DNA of 64,000 nucleotides from Clostridia bacterium (GTDB taxonomy: Bacteria; Bacillota; Clostridia; UBA1381). Under the pieces are notes generated by a model. It worked only from the letters and a program-made list of their open reading frames with translations. It had not been told where the DNA came from and ran no database searches. The stretch spans positions 62,001-126,000 of the forward strand of contig CAADTH010000068.1 of assembly GCA_900751885.1 (NCBI GenBank). The letters run 5' to 3'. The position numbers and the translations under genes were made by a program. Positions 8,929 to 18,436 of the stretch are shown piece after piece; within the stretch, counting starts at the first letter, position 1, and every line of letters starts with the position of its first letter.

Positions 8929-9693
8929 TTACCGTTTTACCGCTCTTGTCGCCATGTACTGCGGCGCATATTCTCTGATAATCCCACTTCTATCCCAATC
9001 CTCATATAAATCCGTCAGGCAAAATCCAGCCTGCAGCTGTCCGCCAAGCTGCTCCTCCATCGTATGGGAAAATTGGACTCCCTCTTGATTTTTCACCATT
9101 CTGTCATAGTCCTTTTGACTTGCCTTGAGTGGATTAAACGGAAGCGGATTGACTGCCACAAGAGGCTTTGTCCCGTCGTCATCGAACAGAAAATTCAGTC
9201 CATTGTCAAAGCCTGCAAGCAATACTCCCCCACGCTTTAACACACGATAGCATTCTCTCCATACATGATGCACGTCCTCCACATAACAATTCGAAACAGG
9301 ATGAAATATGATATCAAAACACGCATCCTCAAACGGCAAACGCTTTGTCATATCTCCTTTTACAATCTCAATCCTATATCCCTCCCGTTTTGCCACCATT
9401 CGTTCGCGCTCCAGCTGCGCGTCGGAATAATCAAATACCGTACATTCTGCACCCAGTGCCGAAAAAACAGGCATCTGCTGTCCTCCTCCGCTTGCCAGTC
9501 CCAGCAGAGCTTTCCCCTTCAATGCTAGGAACCACTCCTTCGGTACAGTCTTACATGGAGTCAAATACACACCCCATTCTCCCTTTTTCGCTTTCTCATA
9601 TTCCTCATGTGCAATGGGCTGTGACCACTCACAGCCATTTTCCGCCCATTTATCCCACGTCTGTGCATTTATCCTCGTGTAATCCTCTCTCAC
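8929..9693 (-). CDS. Class I SAM-dependent methyltransferase
   Basis: The Rossmann-type SAM site is clear: LLGLASGGGQQ (motif I), TVFDYSDAQLERER with the acidic ribose-binding residue, GDMTKRLPFEDACFDIIF, and RVLKRGGVLLAGF. Two GTG starts compete. The one at 9693 sits 8 nt after GGGAGG; the one at 9702 overlaps that ribosome site, so 9693 is preferred (254 residues). The family is close to ubiE/methyltransf_11 proteins, which modify small molecules, but the substrate is unknown. A terminator at 9714-9743 separates it from mnmG. Confidence 0.82.
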   Translation of the reverse strand: MREDYTRINAQTWDKWAENGCEWSQPIAHEEYEKAKKGEWGVYLTPCKTVPKEWFLALKGKALLGLASGGGQQMPVFSALGAECTVFDYSDAQLERERMVAKREGYRIEIVKGDMTKRLPFEDACFDIIFHPVSNCYVEDVHHVWRECYRVLKRGGVLLAGFDNGLNFLFDDDGTKPLVAVNPLPFNPLKASQKDYDRMVKNQEGVQFSHTMEEQLGGQLQAGFCLTDLYEDWDRSGIIREYAPQYMATRAVKR

Positions 9694-9713
9694 TGCTTCC
9701 ACCTCCCTTTTAA

Positions 9714-9743
9714 AGAAAAACAGGGCAAGCTTGTCCTGCCCTG
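9714..9743 (-). terminator. Terminator of mnmG
   Basis: A CAGGGCA / TGCCCTG stem with a 9-nt loop is followed by T5 on the minus strand. It starts 4 bp after the mnmG stop codon. Confidence 0.7.
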
Positions 9744-9747
9744 CTCT

Positions 9748-11628
9748 CTACTTTACCTTCTGTGCCTTTTGCCCCTCCAGCCAGATAATGAGTACCGATA
9801 TGTCCGCCGGCGATACTCCTGAAATTCTCGATGCCTGTCCCAATGAGGACGGCTTGATTTTATCAAGCTTTTGCTGTGCCTCAATTCGAAGACCGCGTAT
9901 GGAACAATAGTCCATATCCTCCGGAAGAGCACGGCTTTCCAGCTTCTGAAACTCCTTCACCTGCTGAATTTGCCTGGTGATATATCCTTTATACTTAATT
10001 TGAATCTGAGCCTGCTCCCATACCTCTCTCGCAAGAGCTGGGCGCTCCCCGTCCACCGGCTCCAGTTTTTGATAATCCAGCTCTGGACGGCGCAACAAAT
10101 CGTCCAACCGTATTCCCGTTTGAACCGGTGTGCTCTGATATCGTTCCAGCACCGGATTTGCTAGCTTCGGTGGAACAATCACACTGTGAATCCGTTTGAT
10201 TTCCTTCTCCACCAGCTCAAGCTTTTTCTGTAAGGCATCGTACCGCTCTTTTGAAATCAGTCCAATCTCATATCCGATTGGGGTTAGCCTTTCGTCCGCG
10301 TTGTCCTGTCTGAGAAGCAGACGGTACTCCGAGCGCGACGTCATCATGCGGTACGGCTCATTTGTCCCCTTTGTCACCAAATCGTCAATCAGTGTCCCGA
10401 TATATCCCTGTGAACGGTCGAGTATCAAAGGCGATTTCTCCTGCACCTTCCGCGCCGCATTGATACCCGCAATCAATCCCTGCGCCGCCGCCTCCTCGTA
10501 TCCACTTGTCCCATTGAACTGTCCCGCGCCAAACAATCCCGAAATCTTTTTAAATTCCAAGCTTGCAAACAACTGGGTCGGGTCGATGCAGTCATACTCA
10601 ATCGCATATGCCGCCCGCATGATTTTCGCATGCTCCAGCCCCTTGACGCTGTGAAGCATCTGAACCTGGACATCCTCCGGCAGGCTGGTACTGATTCCCT
10701 GCGCGTACATCTCCTTGGTATCGAGTCCCATCGGCTCAATAAACAGCTGATGCCGCTCTTTGCCGGCAAACCGTACCACCTTGTCCTCAATGGATGGACA
10801 ATACCGCGCGCCAATGCCCTCCACTCTGCCGCTGTAAAGCGGTGCACGGCTGAGATTATCCATAATAATTTGATGTGTCGCCCGGTTGGTATACGTCAGC
10901 CAGCACGGCGCGACATTTTTCCGCGGCTGTGTCGTCTCAAAGGAAAATGGGACAATGTCATCGTCTCCATTCTCCTCATGCATTTGGGAAAAATCCAGAC
11001 TGTCCGCGTGGATTCTCGCAGGCGTGCCGGTCTTAAAGCGGTATAATTCGATTCCCAGCTCCTTTAGATTCTTCGAAAGCTGGTTGGCTGGAAACATGCC
11101 GTCCGGTCCGCTCTGTTTTTCATATTCTCCAATCAAAATCTTTCCGCGCAGAAACGTCCCTGTCGCAATCACGACTGCCTTTGCAGAATAGGTCATGCCC
11201 GTCTGTGTCACCACGCCGCACACCTTGCCGTCTTCCGTCAGGATTTCGACGATTTCTCCCTGCTTGATGTCCAGCCCCTTTTGATTTTCGAGCCGCTTTT
11301 TTATCTCCATATGGTAGCGTCTTCGGTCAATCTGCGCCCGAAGCGAATGTACCGCAGGTCCCTTTCCTCGGTTGAGCATTTTTGACTGAATCATGGTTTC
11401 ATCTGCCGCTTTTCCCATTTCACCGCCAAGCGCATCGATTTCCCGCACCAAATGTCCCTTCGCTGTGCCGCCGATGCTCGGATTGCACGGCAGGTTTCCG
11501 ACAGCATCCAGACTGATGGAAAACAGTACGACACTGCATCCAAGCCGTGCCGCCGCCAGTGCCGCCTCCGTGCCGGCATGTCCGCCGCCAATCACTGCAA
11601 CATCATATTCTTCTGTGACGTATGCCAA
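9748..11628 (-). CDS. mnmG: tRNA uridine 5-carboxymethylaminomethyl modification enzyme MnmG (GidA)
   Basis: At 626 residues it has full family length. MnmG, with MnmE, installs cmnm5 at wobble U34 of several tRNAs using FAD and methylene-tetrahydrofolate. The FAD motif GGGHAGTEAALAAARLG is at ~14-30, followed by the signature CNPSIGGTAKGHLVREIDALGG and RAQIDRRRYH; the C-terminal helical domain with RISGVSPADISVL contacts MnmE and tRNA. The start is a TTG at 11628, 7 nt after AGGAGG that lies in the 3' end of the upstream DUF624 gene, so the two genes are translationally close. mnmE is not in the window. Confidence 0.96.
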   Translation of the reverse strand: MAYVTEEYDVAVIGGGHAGTEAALAAARLGCSVVLFSISLDAVGNLPCNPSIGGTAKGHLVREIDALGGEMGKAADETMIQSKMLNRGKGPAVHSLRAQIDRRRYHMEIKKRLENQKGLDIKQGEIVEILTEDGKVCGVVTQTGMTYSAKAVVIATGTFLRGKILIGEYEKQSGPDGMFPANQLSKNLKELGIELYRFKTGTPARIHADSLDFSQMHEENGDDDIVPFSFETTQPRKNVAPCWLTYTNRATHQIIMDNLSRAPLYSGRVEGIGARYCPSIEDKVVRFAGKERHQLFIEPMGLDTKEMYAQGISTSLPEDVQVQMLHSVKGLEHAKIMRAAYAIEYDCIDPTQLFASLEFKKISGLFGAGQFNGTSGYEEAAAQGLIAGINAARKVQEKSPLILDRSQGYIGTLIDDLVTKGTNEPYRMMTSRSEYRLLLRQDNADERLTPIGYEIGLISKERYDALQKKLELVEKEIKRIHSVIVPPKLANPVLERYQSTPVQTGIRLDDLLRRPELDYQKLEPVDGERPALAREVWEQAQIQIKYKGYITRQIQQVKEFQKLESRALPEDMDYCSIRGLRIEAQQKLDKIKPSSLGQASRISGVSPADISVLIIWLEGQKAQKVK

Positions 11629-11630
11629 CC

Positions 11631-12560
11631 TTATTCCTCCTCTTCGTTCTGTTCAGGTTCCCCATCAATATATGTGATTTCCGGCTCTCTGTCATTTTCT
11701 TTCATTCGAATCGCTCCATTCAGCAGTGTTCTCTCAAACGTGCGCGCCGCGTAAAACTGCATTGGATAGCCGACAACACTCACCCAGATGAGAAGTGATA
11801 ATAAAATCGATAAAATCGGGCTTGGGATAATCATAAACGCCAGATAGATCAGCACAACACCGATTGCCGTCAGCAAAAGATTCATTGGCAGCTTTGCAAA
11901 TGCAAACAACAGAGAATTTTTATATAGCTGTCCAATTGTGCATTGGAACGTCACCATCATCTGATAAATATAATAGTGCATGAAGGTATAAATTAAAAGC
12001 ATTAGGAATGTGAAATAGCAGATAAACAGCCAAATCCCACTTCCTGTTGCCTGATAGGTGTGAAAATAAAACAACAATGCATTGAGTCCAAATAAAAGTG
12101 CCACGATATCCACAATCACAACCACAATCGCTTGCTTAAAATTGCTCTTAAATTGCTGCCAAAAGTCACTCCAAATCCAAGCGTGCTGTTCCCGCGTAAA
12201 ACAGCGCATCACGTACGCATATCCGGCAGACGCAGGTCCTGACCCCCACAATGCAAACAGTCCAATTGCAAACATCGCCCGAAAGCCCACCTGAAGCGTT
12301 CCCACAATCTCCATATTTTGCTCCATGCCGCTTCCCAGGGATGCCGCCATATTGGCGATAAATTCATTTGGAATTGGAAGGAATACATACAGCAATGCCA
12401 AAAGCGGCAAACTAAACAGAAAATAGATGGTATTCACCTGAACAATTTTCCATATCTTTCGAAAAAACAGCTCAAAATATAAGAAGATACCCTTTTTCCT
12501 CGGTGCATCCCTGTCTACTCCCGGTCCCGGCTTTGAAAAATTTCCGCCAAATAACCCCAT
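11631..12560 (-). CDS. DUF624 (YesL-like) integral membrane protein
   Basis: The 309-residue protein begins with a short glycine-rich cytosolic segment and shows about six hydrophobic spans (for example IYFLFSLPLLALLYVFLPIP, AIVVVIVDIVALLFGLNALL, LLLTAIGVVLIYLAFMIIP). The GSGPASAGYAYVMRCFTREQHAW segment between spans is typical of DUF624. In other Firmicutes yesL lies in a rhamnogalacturonan-use cluster, but its biochemical role is not established, and here it precedes mnmG by 2 bp in the same direction. It ends in an acidic cytosolic tail. Family call good; function unknown. Confidence 0.78.
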   Translation of the reverse strand: MGLFGGNFSKPGPGVDRDAPRKKGIFLYFELFFRKIWKIVQVNTIYFLFSLPLLALLYVFLPIPNEFIANMAASLGSGMEQNMEIVGTLQVGFRAMFAIGLFALWGSGPASAGYAYVMRCFTREQHAWIWSDFWQQFKSNFKQAIVVVIVDIVALLFGLNALLFYFHTYQATGSGIWLFICYFTFLMLLIYTFMHYYIYQMMVTFQCTIGQLYKNSLLFAFAKLPMNLLLTAIGVVLIYLAFMIIPSPILSILLSLLIWVSVVGYPMQFYAARTFERTLLNGAIRMKENDREPEITYIDGEPEQNEEEE

Positions 12561-12641
12561 CTTTCTCTCCCTTTCTCCTCACGCATAGAATATGTATGTT
12601 TCTATAGCAATAAAATCAAATTTTTCACGCTATAAAATTTA

Positions 12642-12670
12642 TTGTATCATATTTCAAGGTGTGTTACAAT
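12642..12670 (+). promoter_or_regulatory. Promoter of the RluA-family gene
   Basis: TTGTAT (12642-12647), 17 bp and TACAAT (12665-12670) lie 41 bp before the ATG at 12712. Confidence 0.5.
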
Positions 12671-12711
12671 ATCTCTAATAAAGTTTTTCTTTAGCATAAG
12701 AGAGGGATAGT

Positions 12712-13662
12712 ATGAAAACAATTATCATTCAAAAAAACGATTCCGGACAGCGCTTGGATAAATTTCTGACAAAATATATGCCATCCCTTCCAAAGGGGAT
12801 GCTCTATAAAGGACTTCGCAAAAAGTGCGTCCGCGTAAACGGTACGCATATCAAGGACGGCGCTCACTTTTTGCACGAAGGAGACGAGCTTTCACTTTAC
12901 TTCAAGGATGAATTTTTCCCGAAAGAAACTACATCGGACTCCTTCCTTCCGATTCCATTTGATTTGGATATCCTATATGAGGATGAAAACATTCTTTTGG
13001 TAAACAAAAAGCCCGGTGTTGTCGTCCACGCAGACGATAAGGGCTCCGGGGATACACTCATTGCACAAATCCAAAGCTATCTCTATCAAAAGGGCGAATA
13101 TTCTCCAGTGGAAGAGTACACCTTCTCCCCTGCCCTTGCAAACCGTATCGACCGAAATACAGGCGGAATCGTCATTGCGGCTAAAAACGCTCAGAGTCTG
13201 CGCATTTTAAACAAGGCAATCCGCCATCGGGAAATTAAAAAGGAGTATCTTTGTATTGTAAAAGGCTATCTGGTCGAAAAGCAGGGAATCCTTTCCGGAC
13301 ACCTTTTGCGCGAGGAAAATCAAAGACAGGTCTCTGTCTCCGCTTCGCCTGTGCCGGGCGCAAAATCAATCCAAACCAAGTATCGGGTACTCTCTGAAAA
13401 AAATGGGATGTCCCTGGTTGAGGTGGAGCTTTTGACCGGCCGGACACACCAAATCCGCGCCCATCTTGCTTCTATCGGACATCCCCTTGCAGGTGACCAA
13501 AAATATGGAGACGCCGAATGGAACCGAACTCTCCCCTTCCGCCATCAGGCGCTGTATTCGTATCAGCTCACGTTTATGTTTTCAGGGGCGCATCCCCTTT
13601 CCTATCTAAACGGAAAGCGCTTTACCGTACAGCAGGTTCCCTTCATTTCCCTGTTTGAATAA
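12712..13662 (+). CDS. RluA-family 23S rRNA/tRNA pseudouridine synthase
   Basis: The 316-residue protein has an N-terminal S4 RNA-binding domain (RLDKFLTKYMPSLPKGMLYK) and a pseudouridine synthase domain. The catalytic Asp is in NRIDRNTGGIVIAAK, matching the RLDxxTSG signature. ILYEDENILLVNKKPGVVVH and LLTGRTHQIRAHLASIGHPLAGDQKYG are family blocks. The architecture is that of RluC/RluD, which isomerise uridines in 23S rRNA; which position this one modifies is unknown. It is transcribed alone, from its own promoter to a shared terminator. Confidence 0.92.
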   Translation: MKTIIIQKNDSGQRLDKFLTKYMPSLPKGMLYKGLRKKCVRVNGTHIKDGAHFLHEGDELSLYFKDEFFPKETTSDSFLPIPFDLDILYEDENILLVNKKPGVVVHADDKGSGDTLIAQIQSYLYQKGEYSPVEEYTFSPALANRIDRNTGGIVIAAKNAQSLRILNKAIRHREIKKEYLCIVKGYLVEKQGILSGHLLREENQRQVSVSASPVPGAKSIQTKYRVLSEKNGMSLVEVELLTGRTHQIRAHLASIGHPLAGDQKYGDAEWNRTLPFRHQALYSYQLTFMFSGAHPLSYLNGKRFTVQQVPFISLFE

Positions 13663-13706
13663 AAAAGGGGTTGTAAAAAAACCAAGTTTTTTTACAGCCC
13701 TTTTTT
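13661..13706. terminator. Bidirectional terminator between rluA-like and transglycosylase genes
   Basis: GGGCTGTAAAAAAA and TTTTTTTACAGCCC-like arms are flanked by A6 and T6. The last codons and stop of the transglycosylase (NKKGL*) are encoded inside one arm. An almost identical terminator is at 26893-26934. Confidence 0.8.
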
Positions 13707-14258
13707 GTTTGCATATAATTTCCGATAGATGTCCATATAGCGATGCACTTTTTTTACATAACCGCTTGTTTCAGGAAATGGAATGGTGTCAAGCGTCTTT
13801 CCATCCTTGCTGTACTCCTCATTTTTCAGCCATTTATCCACGTTCCCCATGCCACCATTGTATGCCGCCAATGCCAAATCCGTATCGCTGTAGTAGTCCA
13901 TTAAATACCGCAGATAGAAGCATCCCATCTTGATATTGGTCTCCGGATTTTCCACATCATCCGGCTGAAAATCCTTCATCTTCATCTTCTCTGCCACCCA
14001 CTTTGCCGTCTCGTCTGTCAACTGCATCAGTCCTCTGGCAATGCCCGAATGCGCGTCATGAATGTAATTGCTCTCCGCCTTGATTACTGCCATGACAAGC
14101 ACAGGGTCAAGCTCATACTCCTTTGCATACTCCTCGATATATTCGGAATGCCGAAGCGGATACATCATCTGCCCAAGCGTTTCAAGACCTGCCTTCACAG
14201 CAATGACCAGGAAGACGATAACAATGCCCCATATCATAATCTTTGCAATTTTTTTCAA
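13692..14258 (-). CDS. Membrane-anchored lytic murein transglycosylase (SLT domain)
   Basis: An N-terminal hydrophobic span (IAKIMIWGIVIVFLVIAVKAG) anchors an SLT domain. The catalytic Glu is in VIKAESNYI, followed by the conserved GLMQLTDETAKWVA, NIKMGCFYLRYLM and ALAAYNGGMGNVDKWL blocks. These enzymes cleave peptidoglycan to 1,6-anhydro-muropeptides. The start is a TTG (14258) overlapping the coaE stop as TTGA, 8 nt after GGGGAG, so translation is coupled to coaE. It is the last gene of an ung-polA-coaE-slt run. Confidence 0.9.
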   Translation of the reverse strand: MKKIAKIMIWGIVIVFLVIAVKAGLETLGQMMYPLRHSEYIEEYAKEYELDPVLVMAVIKAESNYIHDAHSGIARGLMQLTDETAKWVAEKMKMKDFQPDDVENPETNIKMGCFYLRYLMDYYSDTDLALAAYNGGMGNVDKWLKNEEYSKDGKTLDTIPFPETSGYVKKVHRYMDIYRKLYANKKGL

Positions 14259-14839
14259 GTCATACTCCCCAACTTTTCTATCACACGATTGACTGCTTCC
14301 TCTAATTCTTTTTGCTTTCCGTTGTTGTAAATGATAAAATCTGCATGCTGCGCGTAATAGCTGTCCGGCCTTTGCGCGCGAATTCTGTCTGTTGCCTGCT
14401 CCTCTGTCAGCTTGTCGCGCCTTTCAATTCTCTCTCTTCTAAGCCCAGCATCCGCAAGCACTGCCAAGAGACAATCATACTCGATACCACTCTCCAAAAG
14501 TGCTGCCGCGTCGATTCCCACTGCCATGCCTGTCTGCATCCGTATCCATTCGTCTATTCTGTCTTTGATATATGGATGCGTGATTTGATTGAGCTTTTCC
14601 AGCTTCTTTTCGTCGCGAAACACAAGATTGCCAAGCGCTTGCCGGTCAAGATTCCCGTCCGGCAAAATAACACCGCCGCCAAACTCTTCTCTGATTTTCT
14701 CCAGCGCAGGCTGCCGCGCCATAACGACCTCCCGCGCCACCTGGTCTGCGTCAATCACAGGAATCCCCACTTTTCTCAGATACTCAGAAACTGTGGTCTT
14801 TCCACAGCCCGAGCCGCCTGTAATGCCAAGCCGAATCAT
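14255..14839 (-). CDS. coaE: Dephospho-CoA kinase
   Basis: CoaE phosphorylates the 3' hydroxyl of dephospho-CoA in the last step of coenzyme A synthesis. The 194-residue product has the P-loop GITGGSGCGKTT at ~5-16, IDADQVAREVV, and the LID-region RRDKLTEEQATDRIRAQ. The gene follows polA by 11 bp and overlaps the transglycosylase by 4 bp, an arrangement (polA-coaE-lytic transglycosylase) common in Clostridia. Confidence 0.95.
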   Translation of the reverse strand: MIRLGITGGSGCGKTTVSEYLRKVGIPVIDADQVAREVVMARQPALEKIREEFGGGVILPDGNLDRQALGNLVFRDEKKLEKLNQITHPYIKDRIDEWIRMQTGMAVGIDAAALLESGIEYDCLLAVLADAGLRRERIERRDKLTEEQATDRIRAQRPDSYYAQHADFIIYNNGKQKELEEAVNRVIEKLGSMT

Positions 14840-14850
14840 GTCATGCCCTC

Positions 14851-17532
14851 CTATTTCGCGTCATACCAGCTTTTTCCGCTCGCCATATCCACGACAAGCG
14901 GTACACTCAGCTCCATTGCATGCTCCATTTCATCCTTCAAAATCGCCTTTACTCTGTCAAGCTCAGGCTTGTATGTCTCCACAATCAGCTCATCGTGTAC
15001 CTGCAAAATGAGCCGCGAGAGAAGCCCCTCCTCCTTGAGACGTTTATGCACCCGAACCATTGCCAGCTTGATAATATCTGCGGCAGTGCCTTGAATCGGC
15101 GTGTTGAGTGCAACGCGCTCTCCGAATGCGCGTACATTATAATTGGAGGATTTAAGTTCTGGGATATATCTTATTCTATTCATCAATGTTGTCACATAGC
15201 CGTCTTTTTTTGCCTGCTCCTTGATGCGCTCCATATATTCTCGCACGCCGTGATACTTTGCCAGATAATTTTGAATATATTGCTTCGCCTGCGCGACCGG
15301 AATTTTTAAGTTCTGCGACAGGCTGAACTCACCAATTCCATACACAATTCCAAAATTGACTGCCTTTGCACTGCTTCTCTGCTCTGGCGTCACCTCAGAC
15401 AGCGGTACGCCAAACACCTGGGACGCGGTCACTGCGTGAATGTCCTCGCCTGTCAAAAACGCATGTTTCATGGTATCATCATCTGCAATATGCGCGAGCA
15501 CTCTCAGCTCAATCTGGGAATAGTCGGCATCGACCAGCACATAGTCCTCCTTATCTGTGATGAACATCTTGCGCATTTCTCTTCCCAGCTCTGTCCGGAC
15601 TGGAATATTCTGCATGTTCGGCTCTGTTGAGCTGATTCTGCCGGTCACTGTCACTGTCTGAGTAAATACAGAGTGAATCCTGCCGGTATCCGCATGGATG
15701 ACAGCGCGCAATCCATCGCAGTAAGTGCTTTTGAGCTTCGATATCTGGCGGTATTCCATCAAATGCTCAATGATTGGATGCTCTCCCTTGAGCTTTTCCA
15801 GCACCTCCACATTCGTGGAATACCCTGTCTTTGTCTTTTTCACCACATGCAGTCCAAGCTTTTCAAATAAAATCACACCGAGCTGTTTCGGAGAATTGAT
15901 GTTGAACTCCTCTCCCGCATAATTGTAAATCTCTGCGGTAATGACCTGTAGCCGCTCGTCCATCAGCTTGGTAAACGCATCAAGCTGCGCGTGGTCAATC
16001 GCAAATCCATACACCTGCATATCCGCAAGCACCTCGACAAGCGGAAGCTCCATTGAATAATAAAGCTCTGCCTGCCGGTTCGCTTCAAGCTTCTTCTGCG
16101 TCGCCTCGCGAAGCGGCGCAACCGCAAGTGCGCGCTTACATGCAAATTCCATTCCCTCATGTTCCTCCACATCAAAAATAGAAATCTGCTTTCTGCCTTT
16201 TCCAAATACCTCTTCCTCTGATTCCAGCGCAACATTCAAATACTCCAGTGCGATGGAATCAATTGTATAGCTACTCCTTGCCGGGTCGACCAGATATGCC
16301 GCAATCGCTACATCATATACCACCTGTTCTATTTTTGTATATGGCGCGAAGTACACCATTGCATCCTTTCCATCATACAGTATTTTCTTGACTTTTTTAT
16401 CCTCAAGAAGCGGTACGAGTGCCGCTATGAGCATATCCTTTGTGATTTCCATGCCAATCGACGCATAGTATGCCTGCTTTCCCACAGCCGCCGAAAAGCT
16501 CGAAAGCTCTTTGCCTGCAAAAAGAAATAGGCAGGAAACCTCCTCTTCCTGCCGCAAGGTTTCTATCATTTGCTCAAGTGCTTCCTTATCTGCCGCCGCG
16601 TGCATTTGCGCGCCCTCTAAAATATCAACAGATGGCTTTTCTTCAGGCACAAGTCCCAGTTTCTTGATAAAATTATTTAAGTCGAGCCGTTTTAAAATCG
16701 AATAAAGCTCTTCACTTGCATCCTTCGTCAAATCGTCAGAATGAACTGCAAACTCGTCTAAATTCAATTCAATGGGTACATGGATATCTATCGTCGCGAG
16801 CTGTTTGCTCAAAAATGCCATATCCTTTCCATCCTGCATTTTCTTGAGCATCGCCCCCTTGAGTCCCACCTCATCGATATGGTCATAAATATATTCAATA
16901 CAGTTGAATTTTGAAATCAGAGAAAGCGCTGTCTTCTCCCCAACGCCGGCAACCCCTGGAATATTGTCCGACGGATCGCCCATAAGCGCCTTCACATCAA
17001 TGAATTCAGTCGGTGTCACGCCATATTTTTCTTTTACCGCGTTCTCATCATAAACGATTGTCTCATTCATGCCAGAGCGCGTCACAGTCAAAATCACCTT
17101 TGTCTTGTCTGTCGCAAGCTGTAAATCATCCTTATCCCCTGTGGCAATGAGACATTCCACACCGCTCTTTTCACACATACGCGATACCGTTCCGATAATA
17201 TCGTCCGCTTCATAGCCTGCCTTTTCGAGAATGGATACATTCATTGCCTGCAAGATTTCCTTTGCAATGGGCATTTGGACTGCCAAATCATCTGGCATTG
17301 GCTTTCTCTGCGCCTTGTATGCGTCAAACTGCTTATGACGAAAAGTGGGCTGCTTGACATCAAACGCCGCACAAATGTAATCCGGCTTGTTCTCCTCAAT
17401 CAGTTTAAATAGGATATTCAAAAAACCATATACTGCATTGGTCGGCGTACCATCCTTCGCCGTCAGGTGACGGATTCCATAAAATGCACGGTTGATGATA
17501 CTATTTGAATCTATGACGAGTAATTTTTTCAT
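14851..17532 (-). CDS. polA: DNA polymerase I
   Basis: The start is set at the ATG at 17532 (MKKLLVIDSNSIINRAFYG), 6 nt after GGAAGGA; the ATG at 17547 lacks a ribosome site. Residues 1-~290 are the 5'-3' exonuclease with its acidic metal residues and YEADDIIGT. The middle segment has the 3'-5' exonuclease fold but lacks the DxE metal motif, so proofreading is probably absent, as in Bacillus Pol I. The polymerase domain is complete: motif A DYSQIELRVLAH, motif B KAVNFGIVYG, motif C QVHDEL. It fills repair gaps and replaces Okazaki primers. It follows ung by 20 bp. Confidence 0.96.
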   Translation of the reverse strand: MKKLLVIDSNSIINRAFYGIRHLTAKDGTPTNAVYGFLNILFKLIEENKPDYICAAFDVKQPTFRHKQFDAYKAQRKPMPDDLAVQMPIAKEILQAMNVSILEKAGYEADDIIGTVSRMCEKSGVECLIATGDKDDLQLATDKTKVILTVTRSGMNETIVYDENAVKEKYGVTPTEFIDVKALMGDPSDNIPGVAGVGEKTALSLISKFNCIEYIYDHIDEVGLKGAMLKKMQDGKDMAFLSKQLATIDIHVPIELNLDEFAVHSDDLTKDASEELYSILKRLDLNNFIKKLGLVPEEKPSVDILEGAQMHAAADKEALEQMIETLRQEEEVSCLFLFAGKELSSFSAAVGKQAYYASIGMEITKDMLIAALVPLLEDKKVKKILYDGKDAMVYFAPYTKIEQVVYDVAIAAYLVDPARSSYTIDSIALEYLNVALESEEEVFGKGRKQISIFDVEEHEGMEFACKRALAVAPLREATQKKLEANRQAELYYSMELPLVEVLADMQVYGFAIDHAQLDAFTKLMDERLQVITAEIYNYAGEEFNINSPKQLGVILFEKLGLHVVKKTKTGYSTNVEVLEKLKGEHPIIEHLMEYRQISKLKSTYCDGLRAVIHADTGRIHSVFTQTVTVTGRISSTEPNMQNIPVRTELGREMRKMFITDKEDYVLVDADYSQIELRVLAHIADDDTMKHAFLTGEDIHAVTASQVFGVPLSEVTPEQRSSAKAVNFGIVYGIGEFSLSQNLKIPVAQAKQYIQNYLAKYHGVREYMERIKEQAKKDGYVTTLMNRIRYIPELKSSNYNVRAFGERVALNTPIQGTAADIIKLAMVRVHKRLKEEGLLSRLILQVHDELIVETYKPELDRVKAILKDEMEHAMELSVPLVVDMASGKSWYDAK

Positions 17533-17552
17533 TGTTTGTCCTTCCATCTAAT

Positions 17553-18224
17553 CTATATATTTTCAATCTGCCAGTCAATCTCCTGCTCTCCCATTGCATG
17601 AAGCAACTGATTTGCCTTCTTGAAATGACCACATCCAAAAAATCCATTTGCAGAAAAAGGACTTGGATGGGAGCAGGTCAATATTTTGTGCTGAGGATTG
17701 GTAATCAGGTTCATCTTCTCCTTTGCATTGTTGCCCCACAAAAGAAAAATGACCGGCTTCTCCCGTTCATTCAAAAGCGCTGTGACGCGGTTCGTGAAAG
17801 TCTCCCATCCCTTGCCGCGGTGAGAATTTGCCATGCTTTCACGCACAGTCAAGGACGCATTGAGCAAAAGTACACCCTGTCTTGCCCACTTTTCGAGATA
17901 CCCGTTGTTGGGAATAAAAAGCCCCAGCTCGTCCTGCAATTCCTTATAAATATTCATCAGGGAAGGGGGAATCTCGACTCCCTTTTGCACAGAAAACGCC
18001 AATCCATGCGCCTGATTCCTGCCATGGTAAGGGTCCTGTCCAAAAATCACAATCTTTGTCTCCTCATAGGATGTCCATTTGAGCGCATTAAAAATATCGT
18101 GCATCCCAGGATGAATGCGGTACTGTGCATATTCTGATTTCAAAAATTGCCGCAGCTGCACGTAATATAGCTTTGAAAATTCATCTGCCAAAAGCTCGTC
18201 CCAATCGTTTCCAATGTGTACCAT
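17553..18224 (-). CDS. ung: Uracil-DNA glycosylase, family 1
   Basis: The start is the ATG at 18224 preceded by AAGGAGG; the open frame continues 55 codons further upstream without a ribosome site. The 223-residue enzyme carries the water-activating loop GQDPYHG (62-68) and the minor-groove loop HPSPFSA near 186. It removes uracil from DNA as the first step of base excision repair, and polA directly downstream fills the resulting gap, a functional pairing. Confidence 0.96.
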   Translation of the reverse strand: MVHIGNDWDELLADEFSKLYYVQLRQFLKSEYAQYRIHPGMHDIFNALKWTSYEETKIVIFGQDPYHGRNQAHGLAFSVQKGVEIPPSLMNIYKELQDELGLFIPNNGYLEKWARQGVLLLNASLTVRESMANSHRGKGWETFTNRVTALLNEREKPVIFLLWGNNAKEKMNLITNPQHKILTCSHPSPFSANGFFGCGHFKKANQLLHAMGEQEIDWQIENI

Positions 18225-18393
18225 AGTAGCCTCCTTAAAAGAACGTCTGGTATTAGTATACCGTAATTTTAAAAGTTTTTCATCCCTTTTTTGCAAAAAA
18301 ATATTTTTCTGACACAAAACATAAAAAAGCATAAAAAAAAGAATGCTTCTCCGCCAACTTTTATAAAAAGCATCCCTCAAAAAGAGCAAAAGA

Positions 18394-18425
18394 AAAAGGA
18401 CAGAAACTTTCGTTTCTGTCCTTTT
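18394..18425 (-). terminator. Terminator of the dockerin/cohesin/SLH operon
   Basis: A perfect 14-bp stem (AAAAGGACAGAAAC / GTTTCTGTCCTTTT) with a 4-nt loop and a T-rich tail on the minus strand lies 12 bp after the stop at 18437. Confidence 0.85.
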
Positions 18426-18436
18426 GAATTCAAAGT

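Noticed and set aside
13661..13706. Relation of this terminator to the intergenic repeat
   Set aside because: The GGGGCTGTAAAA terminator also occurs at 26893-26934 beside the repeat, but here no repeat is present; it is probably just a common terminator type.
14851..17532. Active proofreading domain in DNA polymerase I
   Set aside because: The fold is present, but the DxE metal-binding residues are missing, as in other Firmicutes Pol I.
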